This document shows positions 24,489-33,300 of a stretch of 64,000 nt of DNA, piece by piece. The position numbers and the translations under genes were made by a program. Below the pieces are notes generated by a model. That model saw only the letters and a program-made list of their open reading frames with translations, had not been told where the DNA came from and searched no databases. Origin of the DNA: Kitasatospora acidiphila (GTDB lineage Bacteria > Actinomycetota > Actinomycetes > Streptomycetales > Streptomycetaceae); assembly GCF_006636205.1 (NCBI RefSeq), contig NZ_VIGB01000003.1:2852001-2916000 (forward strand), read 5' to 3'. Each line of letters opens with the position of its first letter. The first letter of the stretch is position 1.

Positions 24489-25070
24489 TCACAGGAACGG
24501 CTCGATGGCCGGCAGCAGGTCCTGGAAGGTGCGGGCCTTGGCCGGGGCGCCGATCGCCTGCATGCCCCAGCCGCCGTTCGGCTCCCGGAACACCTTCGCC
24601 ATGATCTGGCCGGTGTGCACACCGCCGCCGGTCAGCTCGTAGCGGGCCAGCTCCTGGCCGTTCGCCTCGTCGACCAGTCGGCAGTGCGCGTTCTGCACCT
24701 CGGCGAAGGTCTGCCCGGTGTACGAGCTGACGGTGAACACCACCTGGGTGATCTGGGCCGGGATCCGGGTCAGATCCACCACGATCGACTCGTCGTCGCC
24801 CCCCGAACCGACCCCGCCGACCAGGTTGTCACCGGTGTGCCGGACCGAGCCGTCCTTGCTCACCAGCTGCTGGAAGAAGACCACGTCCTTCGGGGTGTGC
24901 TCGGCGTAGAGCAGCGCCGAGGCATCCAGGTCGATCTGCCTGGTGCGGCTGCCGAACAGCCCCCGCTTGGGCGCCGCCCGCCAGCCCAGGCCCATCCGGA
25001 CCAGGCTGAGCGTCTCACCGCTCGACTTCCGCAAACTCACTTGCTGACCCTTGGTCAGACTCACCGACAC
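24489..25070 (-). CDS. TerD-family stress protein
   Basis: 193 residues from GTG 25070 (VSVSLTKGQQVSLRKSSGET). TerD-like proteins bind Ca2+ and belong to the tellurite/chemical-stress gene set. The family pattern is visible in LGWRAAPKRGLFGSRTRQID-L, DLDASALLYAE, VGGVGSGGDDESIVVDLTRI (acidic Ca2+ site, about residues 84-103) and VVFTVSSYTGQTFAEVQNAH. It lies upstream of the terC leader on the same strand, but the 204-base gap with the riboswitch implies separate control. Confidence 0.93.
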   Translation of the reverse strand: MSVSLTKGQQVSLRKSSGETLSLVRMGLGWRAAPKRGLFGSRTRQIDLDASALLYAEHTPKDVVFFQQLVSKDGSVRHTGDNLVGGVGSGGDDESIVVDLTRIPAQITQVVFTVSSYTGQTFAEVQNAHCRLVDEANGQELARYELTGGGVHTGQIMAKVFREPNGGWGMQAIGAPAKARTFQDLLPAIEPFL

Positions 25071-25140
25071 AGTGCGGCCCCCCTCTTCCTTCTCATGCTC
25101 CTTTCACCCTAAGCCCGGGCGCCGGGCACCCACCAGGCCG

Positions 25141-27233
25141 TCAGGCGATGCCCGCCTCCCGCATCTGCCGCAGCTCCTTCTTCAGCTCCTTGACCTCGTC
25201 ACGCAGCCGGGCGGCCACCTCGAACTGCAGCGAGGCGGCGGCGCCGTGCATCCGCTCCGTCATGTCCTGGATCAGCTGGGCCAGTTCGGCGGCGGGCAGG
25301 CTGCTCGGCTCCTTGCGGTCGGCGCCCAGCGCGGGCACCGGGGCCTTCTTCGCCTTGCCGGCGTCCCGGTAGCCGGTGGCCATCAGCTCCTCGGTGTCGA
25401 TCTCCTCCCGGGCCAGCGTGTCCAGGATGTCGCCGATCTTCTTGCGCAGCGGCTGCGGGTCGATGCCGTGCTTCAGGTTGTAGGCCTGCTGGACCTCGCG
25501 GCGGCGGTTGGTCTCCTCGATCGCCTTCTCCATCGAGGGGGTGATCCGGTCGGCGTACATGTGGACCTGGCCGGAGACGTTACGGGCGGCGCGGCCGATG
25601 GTCTGGATCAGCGAGGTGCCGGAGCGCAGGAAGCCCTCCTTGTCCGCGTCCAGGATCGCCACCAGGGACACCTCGGGCAGGTCCAGGCCCTCGCGGAGCA
25701 GGTTGATGCCGACCAGCACGTCGTACTTGCCGGCCCGCAGCTCGCGCAGCAGCTCCACCCGGCGCAGCGTGTCGATGTCGCTGTGCAGGTAGCGCACCCG
25801 GATGTCGAGGCCGAGCAGGTAGTCGGTGAGGTCCTCGGACATCTTCTTGGTGAGCGTGGTGACCAGCACCCGCTCGTCCTTCTCCACCCGGGCCCGGATC
25901 TCGTGCACCAGGTCGTCGATCTGGCCCTCGGTCGGCTTGACGATCACCTCGGGGTCGATCAGGCCGGTCGGGCGGATGATCTGCTCCACCTGGCCGTCGC
26001 CCCGGGACAGCTCGTACGGGCCGGGGTGGCCGACAGGTAGACGGTCTGGCCGATCCGCTCCAGGAACTCCTCCCACTTCAGCGGGCGGTTGTCCAGCGCG
26101 GAGGGCAGCCGGAAGCCGTGGTCCACCAGGGTGCGCTTGCGGGAGGCGTCGCCCTCGTACATCGCGCCGATCTGCGGGACCGTCACATGGGACTCGTCGA
26201 TCACCAGGAGGAAGTCCTCCGGGAAGTAGTCGAGCAGGGTGTTCGGCGGGGAGCCGGGCTCGCGGCCGTCGAAGTGCATCGAGTAGTTCTCCACGCCGGA
26301 GCAGGTGCCGATCTGACGGAGCATCTCGATGTCGTACGTGGTGCGCATCCGCAGCCGCTGGGCCTCCAGCAGCTTGCCCTGCTTCTCCAGCAGGGCGAGC
26401 CGCTCGACCAGCTCGGCCTCGATGCCGTTGATCGCCCGCTCCATCCGCTCCGGGCCGGCCACGTAGTGGGAGGCGGGGAAGACGTAGACGGAGTCGTCCT
26501 GGCTGATGATCTCGCCGGTGAGCGGGTGCAGCGTGTAGAGCGCCTCGATCTCGTCGCCGAACATCTCGATCCGGACCGCGAGCTCCTCGTAGACCGGGAA
26601 GATCTCGATGGTGTCGCCGCGCACCCGGAAGGTGCCCCGGGTGAAGGCCAGGTCGTTGCGGGTGTACTGGATGTCGACGAAGCGGCGCAGCAGCGCGTCC
26701 CGGTCGACCTCGTCGCCGACCTTGAGCGAGACCATCCGGTCCACGTACTCCTGCGGGGTACCGAGGCCGTAGATGCACGAGACCGAGGCGACCACCACCA
26801 CGTCCCGCCGGGTGAGCAGCGAGTTGGTGGCGGAATGCCGCAGCCGCTCGACCTCCTCGTTGATCGAGGAGTCCTTCTCGATGTAGGTGTCGGTCTGCGG
26901 GACGTACGCCTCGGGCTGGTAGTAGTCGTAGTACGAGACGAAGTACTCGACCGCGTTGTTGGGGAGCAGCTCGCGGAACTCGTTGGCCAGCTGGGCGGCC
27001 AGCGTCTTGTTCGGCGCCATCACCAGGGTGGGCCGCTGGAGCTTCTCGATCATCCACGCCGTGGTGGCCGACTTGCCGGTGCCGGTCGCGCCGAGCAGGA
27101 CGACGTCCTTCTCACCCGCGCGGATCCGGCGCTCCAACTCGGCGATGGCCGCCGGCTGGTCGCCGTTGGGCTGGTAGGGGCTGACGACCTCGAAGGGCGC
27201 CGTGGTCCGCTCAATGCTCGTGATGGGTCGCAC
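25141..27233 (-). CDS. uvrB: Excinuclease ABC subunit B (frameshifted in this sequence)
   Basis: DEAD-like helicase of nucleotide excision repair. From ATG/GTG 27233: Walker [19 protein letters not shown], the beta-hairpin [34 protein letters not shown] and Walker [10 protein letters not shown]. The frame breaks after QTVYLSATP near 26021-26022. Adding one C on the plus strand gives [19 protein letters not shown] in the next frame. That frame carries motif [11 protein letters not shown] and the C-terminal UVR domain [20 protein letters not shown]. Restored length about 697 residues, normal for the family. The break is in a short GC run and is most likely a sequence error. Confidence 0.93.
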
Positions 27234-27270
27234 GTTCCCACCGTACGACCCACCACTGACAGGACGGGAG

Positions 27271-28328
27271 CTACTTCGCGGAGTCGCGGGCCAGGGCGAC
27301 GAGGCGGGAGATGGCGCGGAGGTACTTCTTGCGGTAGCCGCCCTTCAGCATCTCCTCGGAGAAGACCTGGTCGAAAGGGATGCCGGAGGCGGTGATCGGG
27401 AGCTCGCGGTCGTACATGCGGTCGGCCAGGACGACCAGGCGCAGGGCGGTGGACTGATCGTCGACCGGGCAGACGCCGCGCAGGAAGACGGCGTGCACGT
27501 CGTCGAGCAGGGCGCCGTAGCGGCTGGGGTGGACGGCGGAGAGGTGGGCCAGCAGCGCCGGGAAGTCGTCCAGCGAGGCGCCCGGCACGGTGGCGGCCCG
27601 CTCGGTGACCTCGGCGTCCGTGTAGGGCGCCGGGGCGGCGGGCAGGCCGCGGTGGCGGTAGTCCTGGCCGTCGATCCGCACGGTGGTGAAGTGCGCCGAG
27701 AGCCCCTGGATCTCGCGCATGAAGTCGGTGGCCGCGAACCGGCCCTCACCGAGCTTCTCGGGCAGCGTGTTGGAGGTGGCGGCCAGCTTGACGCCGGCCT
27801 CGACCAGCCGGGAGAGCAGCGTGGAGACCAGCACGGTGTCGCCCGGGTCGTCGAGCTCGAACTCGTCGATGCAGAGCAGCTTGTGGTCCGAGAGGGTCCG
27901 CACCGCCTGCTGGAAGCCGAGCGCGCCGACCAGGTTGGTCAGCTCCACGAAGGTGCCGAAGGCCTTCGGGCCGGGCGCGGCGTGCCAGAGCGAGGCCAGC
28001 AGGTGGGTCTTGCCGACGCCGTAGCCGCCGTCCAGGTAGACGCCGGCCGGGCCGGTGGGGCGGCGGCCTTGCGGAACCAGCCGCGCTTGGGGGCGGTGGC
28101 GGCGTTCAGCCCGGCGGCGAACCCCTCGAGCACCCGGACCGCCTCGAACTGGCTGGGCTGCGCCGGGTCGGGCAGGTAGGAGCCGAAGCTCACGCCCGCG
28201 AACCGCGGCGGCGGGACCATCTCGGCGACCAGCCGCTCGGCCGCCACCGAGGGCCTGCGCTCGGCGAGCGCGGCCGGGCCGGCGGTGGTGGTGGTGGCTA
28301 TGGCATCTGGGTGGGAGGCTGCGGGCAC
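27271..28328 (-). CDS. zapE: Cell division ATPase ZapE / AFG1-like (frameshifted in this sequence)
   Basis: About 352 residues from GTG 28328 ([15 protein letters not shown]). An ATG at 28367 would add 13 residues and would overlap the divergent reductase start. The first frame runs to RGWFRKAA. At the G run 28057-28060 one base is missing; with it the sequence continues [20 protein letters not shown] (Walker A) and then [14 protein letters not shown] (Walker B, sensor region). The AFG1/ZapE family interacts with FtsZ in proteobacteria; the actinobacterial role is not established. It is 37 bases upstream of uvrB on the same strand. Confidence 0.9.
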
Positions 28329-28365
28329 GGTTCCCAAGGGTACTGGCCGTGGAAGACTCGCTGTC

Positions 28366-29145
28366 ATGCGCCAGCTGATCTCTCCGTCACAGTCCCCCGC
28401 CCTCGCCGCCGCCCTGGAGGAGGGCGCCCTGACGGCGCTCGCCGAGGTCTACGCGTACCCCGAGCAGGTGAAACGGGGCACGCCCTGGCTGCGGGCCAAC
28501 ATGGTCTCCTCGCTGGACGGCGCGGCCAATCTGGCGGGGCTCTCCGAGGGGCTCTCCAGCGAAGCCGACAAGCGCATCTTCGGAGTGCTGCGGGCACTGT
28601 CGGACGTCGTGGTGGTCGGCGCCGAGACGGTGCGGGCCGAGGGCTACCGGCCGGCCCGGGCCCGGGCCGAGTTCCAGGCGGCCCGGACGGCGGCGGGGCA
28701 GGGGCCCGCGCCGGCGATCGCGATCGTCAGCCGCTCGCTGCGGCTCGACCTGACCGCCCCGCTGTTCACCGACCCGCTGGTGCCGACCGTGGTGATCACC
28801 ACCGAGGACGCCCCGGCGGCGGCCCGGGCGGCGGTCGCCGAGGTGGCCGAGCTGGTCACCGCCGGGCGGGGCGAGGTGGACCTGCCCGCCGCGCTCGCCG
28901 CGCTGACCGCGCGCGGCTGGACCCGGCAGCTGACCGAGGGCGGCCCGCGGCTGCTGGCGCAGCTGGCGGCGGCCGGTCTGCTGGACGAGCTGTGCCTCTC
29001 GCTGGCGCCGCTGCTGGCCGCCGGCGACTCGCCGCGGATCACGCATGGTGCCGCCATGGCGGAGGCGGAGCGGATGCGGTTGGTGTCGCTGATCGAGCAG
29101 AAAGGTTTCCTCTTTGCTCGTTACTGCCGCACTGCCGTCAGCTGA
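28366..29145 (+). CDS. Pyrimidine reductase-family (RibD C-terminal domain) protein
   Basis: 259 residues from ATG 28366; GGAAGA lies nine bases upstream. The RibD_C/dihydrofolate-reductase-like fold shows RANMVSSLDGAANLAGLSEG (about residues 44-63), ADKRIFGVLRALSDVVVVGA and LTEGGPRLLAQLAAAGLLDE near the end. The family reduces deaminated pyrimidine intermediates of riboflavin synthesis or related molecules. No other riboflavin genes are nearby, so the substrate is open. Its start codon shares bases with the most upstream possible zapE start on the opposite strand. Confidence 0.9.
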   Translation: MRQLISPSQSPALAAALEEGALTALAEVYAYPEQVKRGTPWLRANMVSSLDGAANLAGLSEGLSSEADKRIFGVLRALSDVVVVGAETVRAEGYRPARARAEFQAARTAAGQGPAPAIAIVSRSLRLDLTAPLFTDPLVPTVVITTEDAPAAARAAVAEVAELVTAGRGEVDLPAALAALTARGWTRQLTEGGPRLLAQLAAAGLLDELCLSLAPLLAAGDSPRITHGAAMAEAERMRLVSLIEQKGFLFARYCRTAVS

Positions 29146-29267
29146 CGGGCCCTGTGATCACTCCCACGTGGCGCCAGTGCAGTGTGTGCCGCGTGATGAA
29201 AGCTTCCTCCGGGCAGTATGAGAGGGGACACCGGACCCCGGGGGCCTGCAACACGGAAGGGATTCTT

Positions 29268-29726
29268 GTGTTCAAGACCGTACTGATGATCGAAAAGGCG
29301 CTCTCCGACGCCGACGTGGAGCTGGTCACCACGCTGCACGGCGAGGAGAGGGTCTCCTTCGTCGTCCTGATGCAGCCCCGAGGCAAGACCGACGAGCTGC
29401 TGCGCGCCCTGGACGACGTGGCCCTCGGGCATCTCGACAGGGCGGTGCACGAGCACGACGAGCACGGCGCCGCCGATGTGGTGGTCGAGTCGCTGGAGCA
29501 CAGCCTGCGCCACCTGCGCGCGGTCGGCGCCGAGGCGGTCGGCCAGGTGGTCGAGGACCACCCGCTGGACGTGCTGCGCGCGGTGGTCGAGCAGACCGGG
29601 GCCGACGAGGTGCTGGTGCTCACCGCGCCGCACTTCGTGGAGGAGTTCTTCCACCGCGACTGGGCCTCCCAGGCCCGCCACAAGGTCGGCGTGCCGGTGC
29701 TGAAGCTGTTCGCCAGCGAGGCCTGA
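29268..29726 (+). CDS. Conserved actinobacterial protein of unknown function
   Basis: 152 residues from GTG 29268, with GGAAGGGA five bases upstream. The sequence VFKTVLMIEKALSDADVELV, an acidic middle (HEHDEHGAADVVVES), then HSLRHLRAVGAEAVGQVVED and VLVLTAPHFVEEFFHRDWAS is typical of a small streptomycete family. I believe it is sometimes labelled indole-3-glycerol-phosphate synthase, but it is too short and lacks that barrel. The alternating beta/alpha pattern resembles a universal-stress-like Rossmann fold, which is only an inference. It lies just upstream of murC. Confidence 0.75.
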   Translation: MFKTVLMIEKALSDADVELVTTLHGEERVSFVVLMQPRGKTDELLRALDDVALGHLDRAVHEHDEHGAADVVVESLEHSLRHLRAVGAEAVGQVVEDHPLDVLRAVVEQTGADEVLVLTAPHFVEEFFHRDWASQARHKVGVPVLKLFASEA

Positions 29727-29757
29727 CCGGAGCCGAGCGGCGTTCGCGGTGGTGCAG

Positions 29758-29815
29758 AATCGTCCTTGCGGGCAGGCCCCCGGTTTCCGGCCGGGGCCCC
29801 CTCACGAGGACGATT
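29758..29815 (+). promoter_or_regulatory. Nested hairpin in the murC leader
   Basis: AATCGTCCT (29758-29766) and AGGACGATT (29807-29815) form a perfect 9-bp outer stem. Inside, GGCCCC and GGGGCC pair again. The structure ends 15 bases before the murC ribosome site. It could be a terminator for the preceding gene or a regulatory leader; the AT-rich base of the stem makes a plain terminator less typical here. Confidence 0.5.
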
Positions 29816-29840
29816 CGCCACTTCAGTACGGAGCACTCCC

Positions 29841-31229
29841 TTGAACGACGCCGCCCACGACCTGCACGCCCCGCACTTCATCGGCATCGGCGGCGCCGGC
29901 ATGTCCGGTCTGGCGAAGATCCTCACGGCTCGCGGGGCCAAGGTCTCCGGCAGTGACGCCAAGGAGTCCGAGACGGTGCTCGCGCTGCGCGCCCTCGGTG
30001 CCGCGGTGGCCGTGGGCCACGCCGCCGAGAACGTGCCGGACGGCGCCAGCAGCATCGTGGTCTCCAGCGCGATCCGCCAGGACAACCCGGAGCTGGCCGC
30101 CGCCCGCGAGCGCGGCATCCCGGTGGTGCACCGCTCCGACGCGCTGGCCGCCCTGATGGGCGGCCGCCGGGCCCTGGCGGTGGCCGGCACCCACGGCAAG
30201 ACCACCACCACCAGCATGCTCGCCGTCGCCCTCGACACCCTCGGCCTCGACCCGTCCTACGCGATCGGCGGCGACCTGGACGCGCCCGGCTCCAACGCCC
30301 ACCACGGCACCGGCGAGATCTTCGTGGCCGAGGCGGACGAGAGCGACCGCAGCTTCCACAAGTACGCGCCCGAGGTGGCGATCATCCTCAACGTGGAGCT
30401 GGACCACCACGCCAACTACGCCTCGATGGACGAGATCTACGAGTCCTTCGAGACCTTCGTCGGCCGGATCCAGCCCGGCGGCACCCTGGTGGTCTCCGCC
30501 GACCACCCCGGCGCCCGGGAGCTGACCTCCCGCGTGGTCGGCCGCGAGGGGCTGAGCGTGGTGACCGTCGGCGCGGCCGAGGACGCCACCGTGCGGGTGC
30601 TGTCGATCGTGCCGCACGGCATGACCAGCCAGGTCACCGTGGAGCTGGAGGGCGCCGAGCTGACCTTCGCCGTCTCGGTCCCCGGCAAGCACTACGCGCA
30701 CAACGCGGTGGCCGCGCTGGCCGCCGGCATCGCGCTCGGGGTGCCGGCCGAGGAGCTGGCCGAGGCGCTCGGCTCCTACACCGGTGTGCGCCGCCGGCTG
30801 CAGCTCAAGGGCGAGGCCGCCGGGGTGCAGGTGATCGACTCCTACGCCCACCACCCCACCGAGATGTCCGCCGACCTGGAGGCGATCCGGGACGCGGCCG
30901 CCGGCCGGGTGCTGGTGCTCTTCCAGCCGCACCTGTTCAGCCGCACCCAGCAGCTGGCCGAGGAGATGGGCCAGGCGCTGGCGCTGGCCGACGCCTCGGT
31001 GGTGCTCGACATCTACCCGGCCCGGGAGGACCCGATCCCGGGTGTCACCAGCGAGCTGATCATCGACGCCGCCCGCCGGGCCGGCGCCGGCGTGACCGCC
31101 GAGCACGAGTTCGGCGCCGCCGCCGCCCGGCTCGCCGGGATGGCAAAGGCGGGCGATCTGGTTCTCACCATGGGAGCCGGGGACGTCACCAACCTCGGCC
31201 CGGCGATCCTTGAGGAGCTTGGGCGATGA
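29841..31229 (+). CDS. murC: UDP-N-acetylmuramate--L-alanine ligase
   Basis: 462 residues from TTG 29841 (LNDAAHDLHAPHFIGIGGAG), with CGGAGC six bases upstream. ATP-dependent addition of L-alanine to UDP-MurNAc in peptidoglycan synthesis. The N-terminal Rossmann motif HFIGIGGAGMSGLAKIL, the P-loop AVAGTHGKTTTTSMLAVAL (about residues 113-131), EADESDRSFHKYAPEVAII and SYAHHPTEMSADLEAIR are all intact. It overlaps msrB by four bases. Confidence 0.97.
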   Translation: MNDAAHDLHAPHFIGIGGAGMSGLAKILTARGAKVSGSDAKESETVLALRALGAAVAVGHAAENVPDGASSIVVSSAIRQDNPELAAARERGIPVVHRSDALAALMGGRRALAVAGTHGKTTTTSMLAVALDTLGLDPSYAIGGDLDAPGSNAHHGTGEIFVAEADESDRSFHKYAPEVAIILNVELDHHANYASMDEIYESFETFVGRIQPGGTLVVSADHPGARELTSRVVGREGLSVVTVGAAEDATVRVLSIVPHGMTSQVTVELEGAELTFAVSVPGKHYAHNAVAALAAGIALGVPAEELAEALGSYTGVRRRLQLKGEAAGVQVIDSYAHHPTEMSADLEAIRDAAAGRVLVLFQPHLFSRTQQLAEEMGQALALADASVVLDIYPAREDPIPGVTSELIIDAARRAGAGVTAEHEFGAAAARLAGMAKAGDLVLTMGAGDVTNLGPAILEELGR

Positions 31230-31630
31230 CCTACGAGATCGAGAAGACCGACGCCGAGTGGCGCGAGCAGCTCGACCCGGCGGAGTTCCAGGTGCTGCGC
31301 CGTGGCGGCACCGAGCCGGCGTTCCGCGGCGAGTACACCGACACCAAGACCGTCGGGGTGTACGCCTGCCGGGCCTGCGGAGCCGAACTGTTCAGCTCCG
31401 AGGCCAAGTTCGAGAGCCACTGCGGCTGGCCGTCCTACTTCGCGCCGCTGGCCGAGGACCGGGTGGAGTACATCGAGGACACCTCGCACGGCATGCGCCG
31501 GGTCGAGGTGCGCTGCGCCCGCTGCGGCAGCCACCTGGGCCACGTCTTCGAGGGCGAGGGCTACGCCACCCCGACCGACCAGCGCTACTGCATCAACAGC
31601 ATCTCGCTGACGCTCCGGCCGCAGGAGTAA
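31226..31630 (+). CDS. msrB: Peptide-methionine (R)-S-oxide reductase
   Basis: 134 residues from ATG 31226 (ATGA overlap with murC). It reduces methionine-R-sulfoxide in proteins. Zinc ligands CRACG and CARCG are present, with substrate motif FESHCGWPSYFAPL and catalytic cysteine in RYCINSISL near the C-terminus. A second cysteine in SHCGW may act as the resolving residue. Coupling to murC looks like positional rather than functional linkage. Confidence 0.97.
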   Translation: MTYEIEKTDAEWREQLDPAEFQVLRRGGTEPAFRGEYTDTKTVGVYACRACGAELFSSEAKFESHCGWPSYFAPLAEDRVEYIEDTSHGMRRVEVRCARCGSHLGHVFEGEGYATPTDQRYCINSISLTLRPQE

Positions 31631-31748
31631 AACTCTTCCGAGTGCTGCGACCTGATCGGGTGTCCGACCCGTCCTGATGGTCAGAGCCCCGCCGCGAGCG
31701 GGTCCGCATGGCCGGCGTGCGGTTCACACCATCAGAAGGACATCCGAG

Positions 31749-32633
31749 ATGAACGACGAGTTCAGCAGTGCGCTGAGCGAGGAACTCTCCGGGCTCAGCG
31801 AACCGCCGATCGGCGACCTGGTCGGGCAGGCCGCCCGCCGGGGCCGCCGGATCCGGCGGTTCCGGGCCGCCGGTGCGACGGTGGCCGTCGCCGCCGTCGC
31901 CACCGTTGCCGCGCTGCTCACCGGGTCGCTGGGCGGCCCCGGGCACTCCGACGCGCAGCAGGTCGGCGTGGCGGCGGCGCCGAGCAGCGGTGCTCCGAGC
32001 AGCGCCAGGCCGAGCGCCTCCACCACTCCGAGCAATTCCGCACCCCCGACCGCGGCCCCGAGTGCTTCGAGTCCAACGTCGCCCCCGAGCAGCAGCGCGT
32101 CGGCGAGCGGCAGCGGCGGCTCGCTGGTCCAGACCACCACGGCCAGTCTGCTGGCGGCCGTCGTGAAGGCCCTGCCTGCCGGGATGACGACGGACCACTA
32201 CCAGGCCGACCCGCCCCAACCCCCGGTCACCCTCGACCCCAGCGTCTTCCTCTACCTGCACTCGGGCGGCGAGACCGGCCGGATCGGGGTCAGCCCCTTC
32301 AAGGCCGACACGGTGCCGGCCTGTCAGGTGCCCGACGGGGAGCACGACGTCACCATCAGGTGCTACACCGACCCGGCCGGTGACCAGGTCCAGGTGCTGA
32401 CCAACACGGGCAACTGCATCCAGCACAACACGGTCATCGTGTACCGGCGCGACGGCATCGGTGTCGGGATCGACCTGTCCAGCTGCTTCAAGAACAGCCC
32501 GGACGGGAGTGCGGCGCTGGTGCTGTCCCAGGACCAGGCCATCGCCCTGGCGACCAACCCCTTGATCGACGTCAAGATGCCCGAGTCCTTCGTGCAGACC
32601 GCCAACGCCACGTACCCGAACCTCCCGCAGTAA
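31749..32633 (+). CDS. Single-pass membrane protein, candidate regulator of the adjacent ECF sigma factor
   Basis: 294 residues from ATG 31749, with AAGGA upstream. A cytoplasmic N-terminus of about 43 residues ends in RRGRRIRRFRAAG, then one membrane helix (AGATVAVAAVATVAALLTG, about residues 46-64). A long Ser/Pro/Thr-rich spacer (about 72-135) leads to an extracytoplasmic domain of about 150 residues. That domain has four cysteines (PACQV, IRCYT, GNCIQ, SSCFK), enough for two disulfides. No zinc anti-sigma HxxxCxxC motif is present. The layout and the neighbour suggest an anti-sigma-like membrane partner, but no named family was recognised. Confidence 0.65.
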   Translation: MNDEFSSALSEELSGLSEPPIGDLVGQAARRGRRIRRFRAAGATVAVAAVATVAALLTGSLGGPGHSDAQQVGVAAAPSSGAPSSARPSASTTPSNSAPPTAAPSASSPTSPPSSSASASGSGGSLVQTTTASLLAAVVKALPAGMTTDHYQADPPQPPVTLDPSVFLYLHSGGETGRIGVSPFKADTVPACQVPDGEHDVTIRCYTDPAGDQVQVLTNTGNCIQHNTVIVYRRDGIGVGIDLSSCFKNSPDGSAALVLSQDQAIALATNPLIDVKMPESFVQTANATYPNLPQ

Positions 32634-32644
32634 TCCGCACCACC

Positions 32645-32673
32645 GCCGCGGCCCCCACTCCCGGGGCCGCGGC
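32645..32673 (+). terminator. Hairpin between the membrane protein and the ECF gene
   Basis: GCCGCGGCCCC and GGGGCCGCGGC form a perfect 11-bp stem with a 7-base loop, 11 bases after the stop. It implies that the sigma gene may have its own promoter or be expressed by partial read-through. Confidence 0.75.
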
Positions 32674-32719
32674 CTCCGGCATTTCCACTCCACACCAACC
32701 GACCCCGGGGGAACCGACG

Positions 32720-33223
32720 GTGCGCAACGAATCCGACTTCACCGCCTTCGCCGAGGCGAACGTGACCCGACTGCGGCAGATCGCCTATCTGATGTGCCGG
32801 GACTGGCACTTGGCGCAGGACCTCACCCAGACCACGCTCACCAAGATGTACGTCCGCTGGAACAAGATCGGCCGCGACCCGAACGCCGACCCGTTCCGGT
32901 ACGCCCGCAAGGTGCTGCTCACCGCCCTGCTCGACCACCGGCGCCTGCGCAGCAGCACCGAGCTGACCATGGACCAGCTCCCGGAGCAGTCGCACGGCGC
33001 CGCCGACCCGTCGGCCACCCGGCTGACCCTGCTGGACGCACTGGCCCGGCTCCCCCGCCGGGACCGGGCGATCGTGCTGCTGCGCTACTGGGAGGACCAG
33101 AGCGTGGTGGACACCGCGGAGATCCTCGGGGTGAGCGTCTCGGTGGTGAAGAGCCAGAGCGCCCGGGCGATCGCGGTGCTCCGCAGCCACCTGGGACAGG
33201 ACGGCCGACTGCTGCTCAGCTAG
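32720..33223 (+). CDS. SigE-family ECF RNA polymerase sigma factor
   Basis: 167 residues from GTG 32720 (VRNESDFTAFAEANVTRLRQ), preceded by GGGGGAACC. Region 2 reads RQIAYLMCRDWHLAQDLTQT, with the core-binding helix. Region 4 reads LPRRDRAIVLLRYWEDQSVV plus the helix-turn-helix TAEILGVSVSVVKSQSARAI. This is the small streptomycete SigE-type ECF architecture, with no C-terminal extension. The membrane protein upstream is its likely partner. Confidence 0.92.
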   Translation: MRNESDFTAFAEANVTRLRQIAYLMCRDWHLAQDLTQTTLTKMYVRWNKIGRDPNADPFRYARKVLLTALLDHRRLRSSTELTMDQLPEQSHGAADPSATRLTLLDALARLPRRDRAIVLLRYWEDQSVVDTAEILGVSVSVVKSQSARAIAVLRSHLGQDGRLLLS

Positions 33224-33300
33224 CGGCCGTTGATCACGATTCGGTATCGCACACCGGCTGACCCTGCCGAATGTCGGGCCGGAGGTCTAGAACAAGGCCC

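Noticed and set aside
33271..33300. Earlier ATG for the TIGR04222 protein
   Set aside because: No ribosome site before it; ATG 33301 directly precedes the membrane helix and has AAGG upstream.
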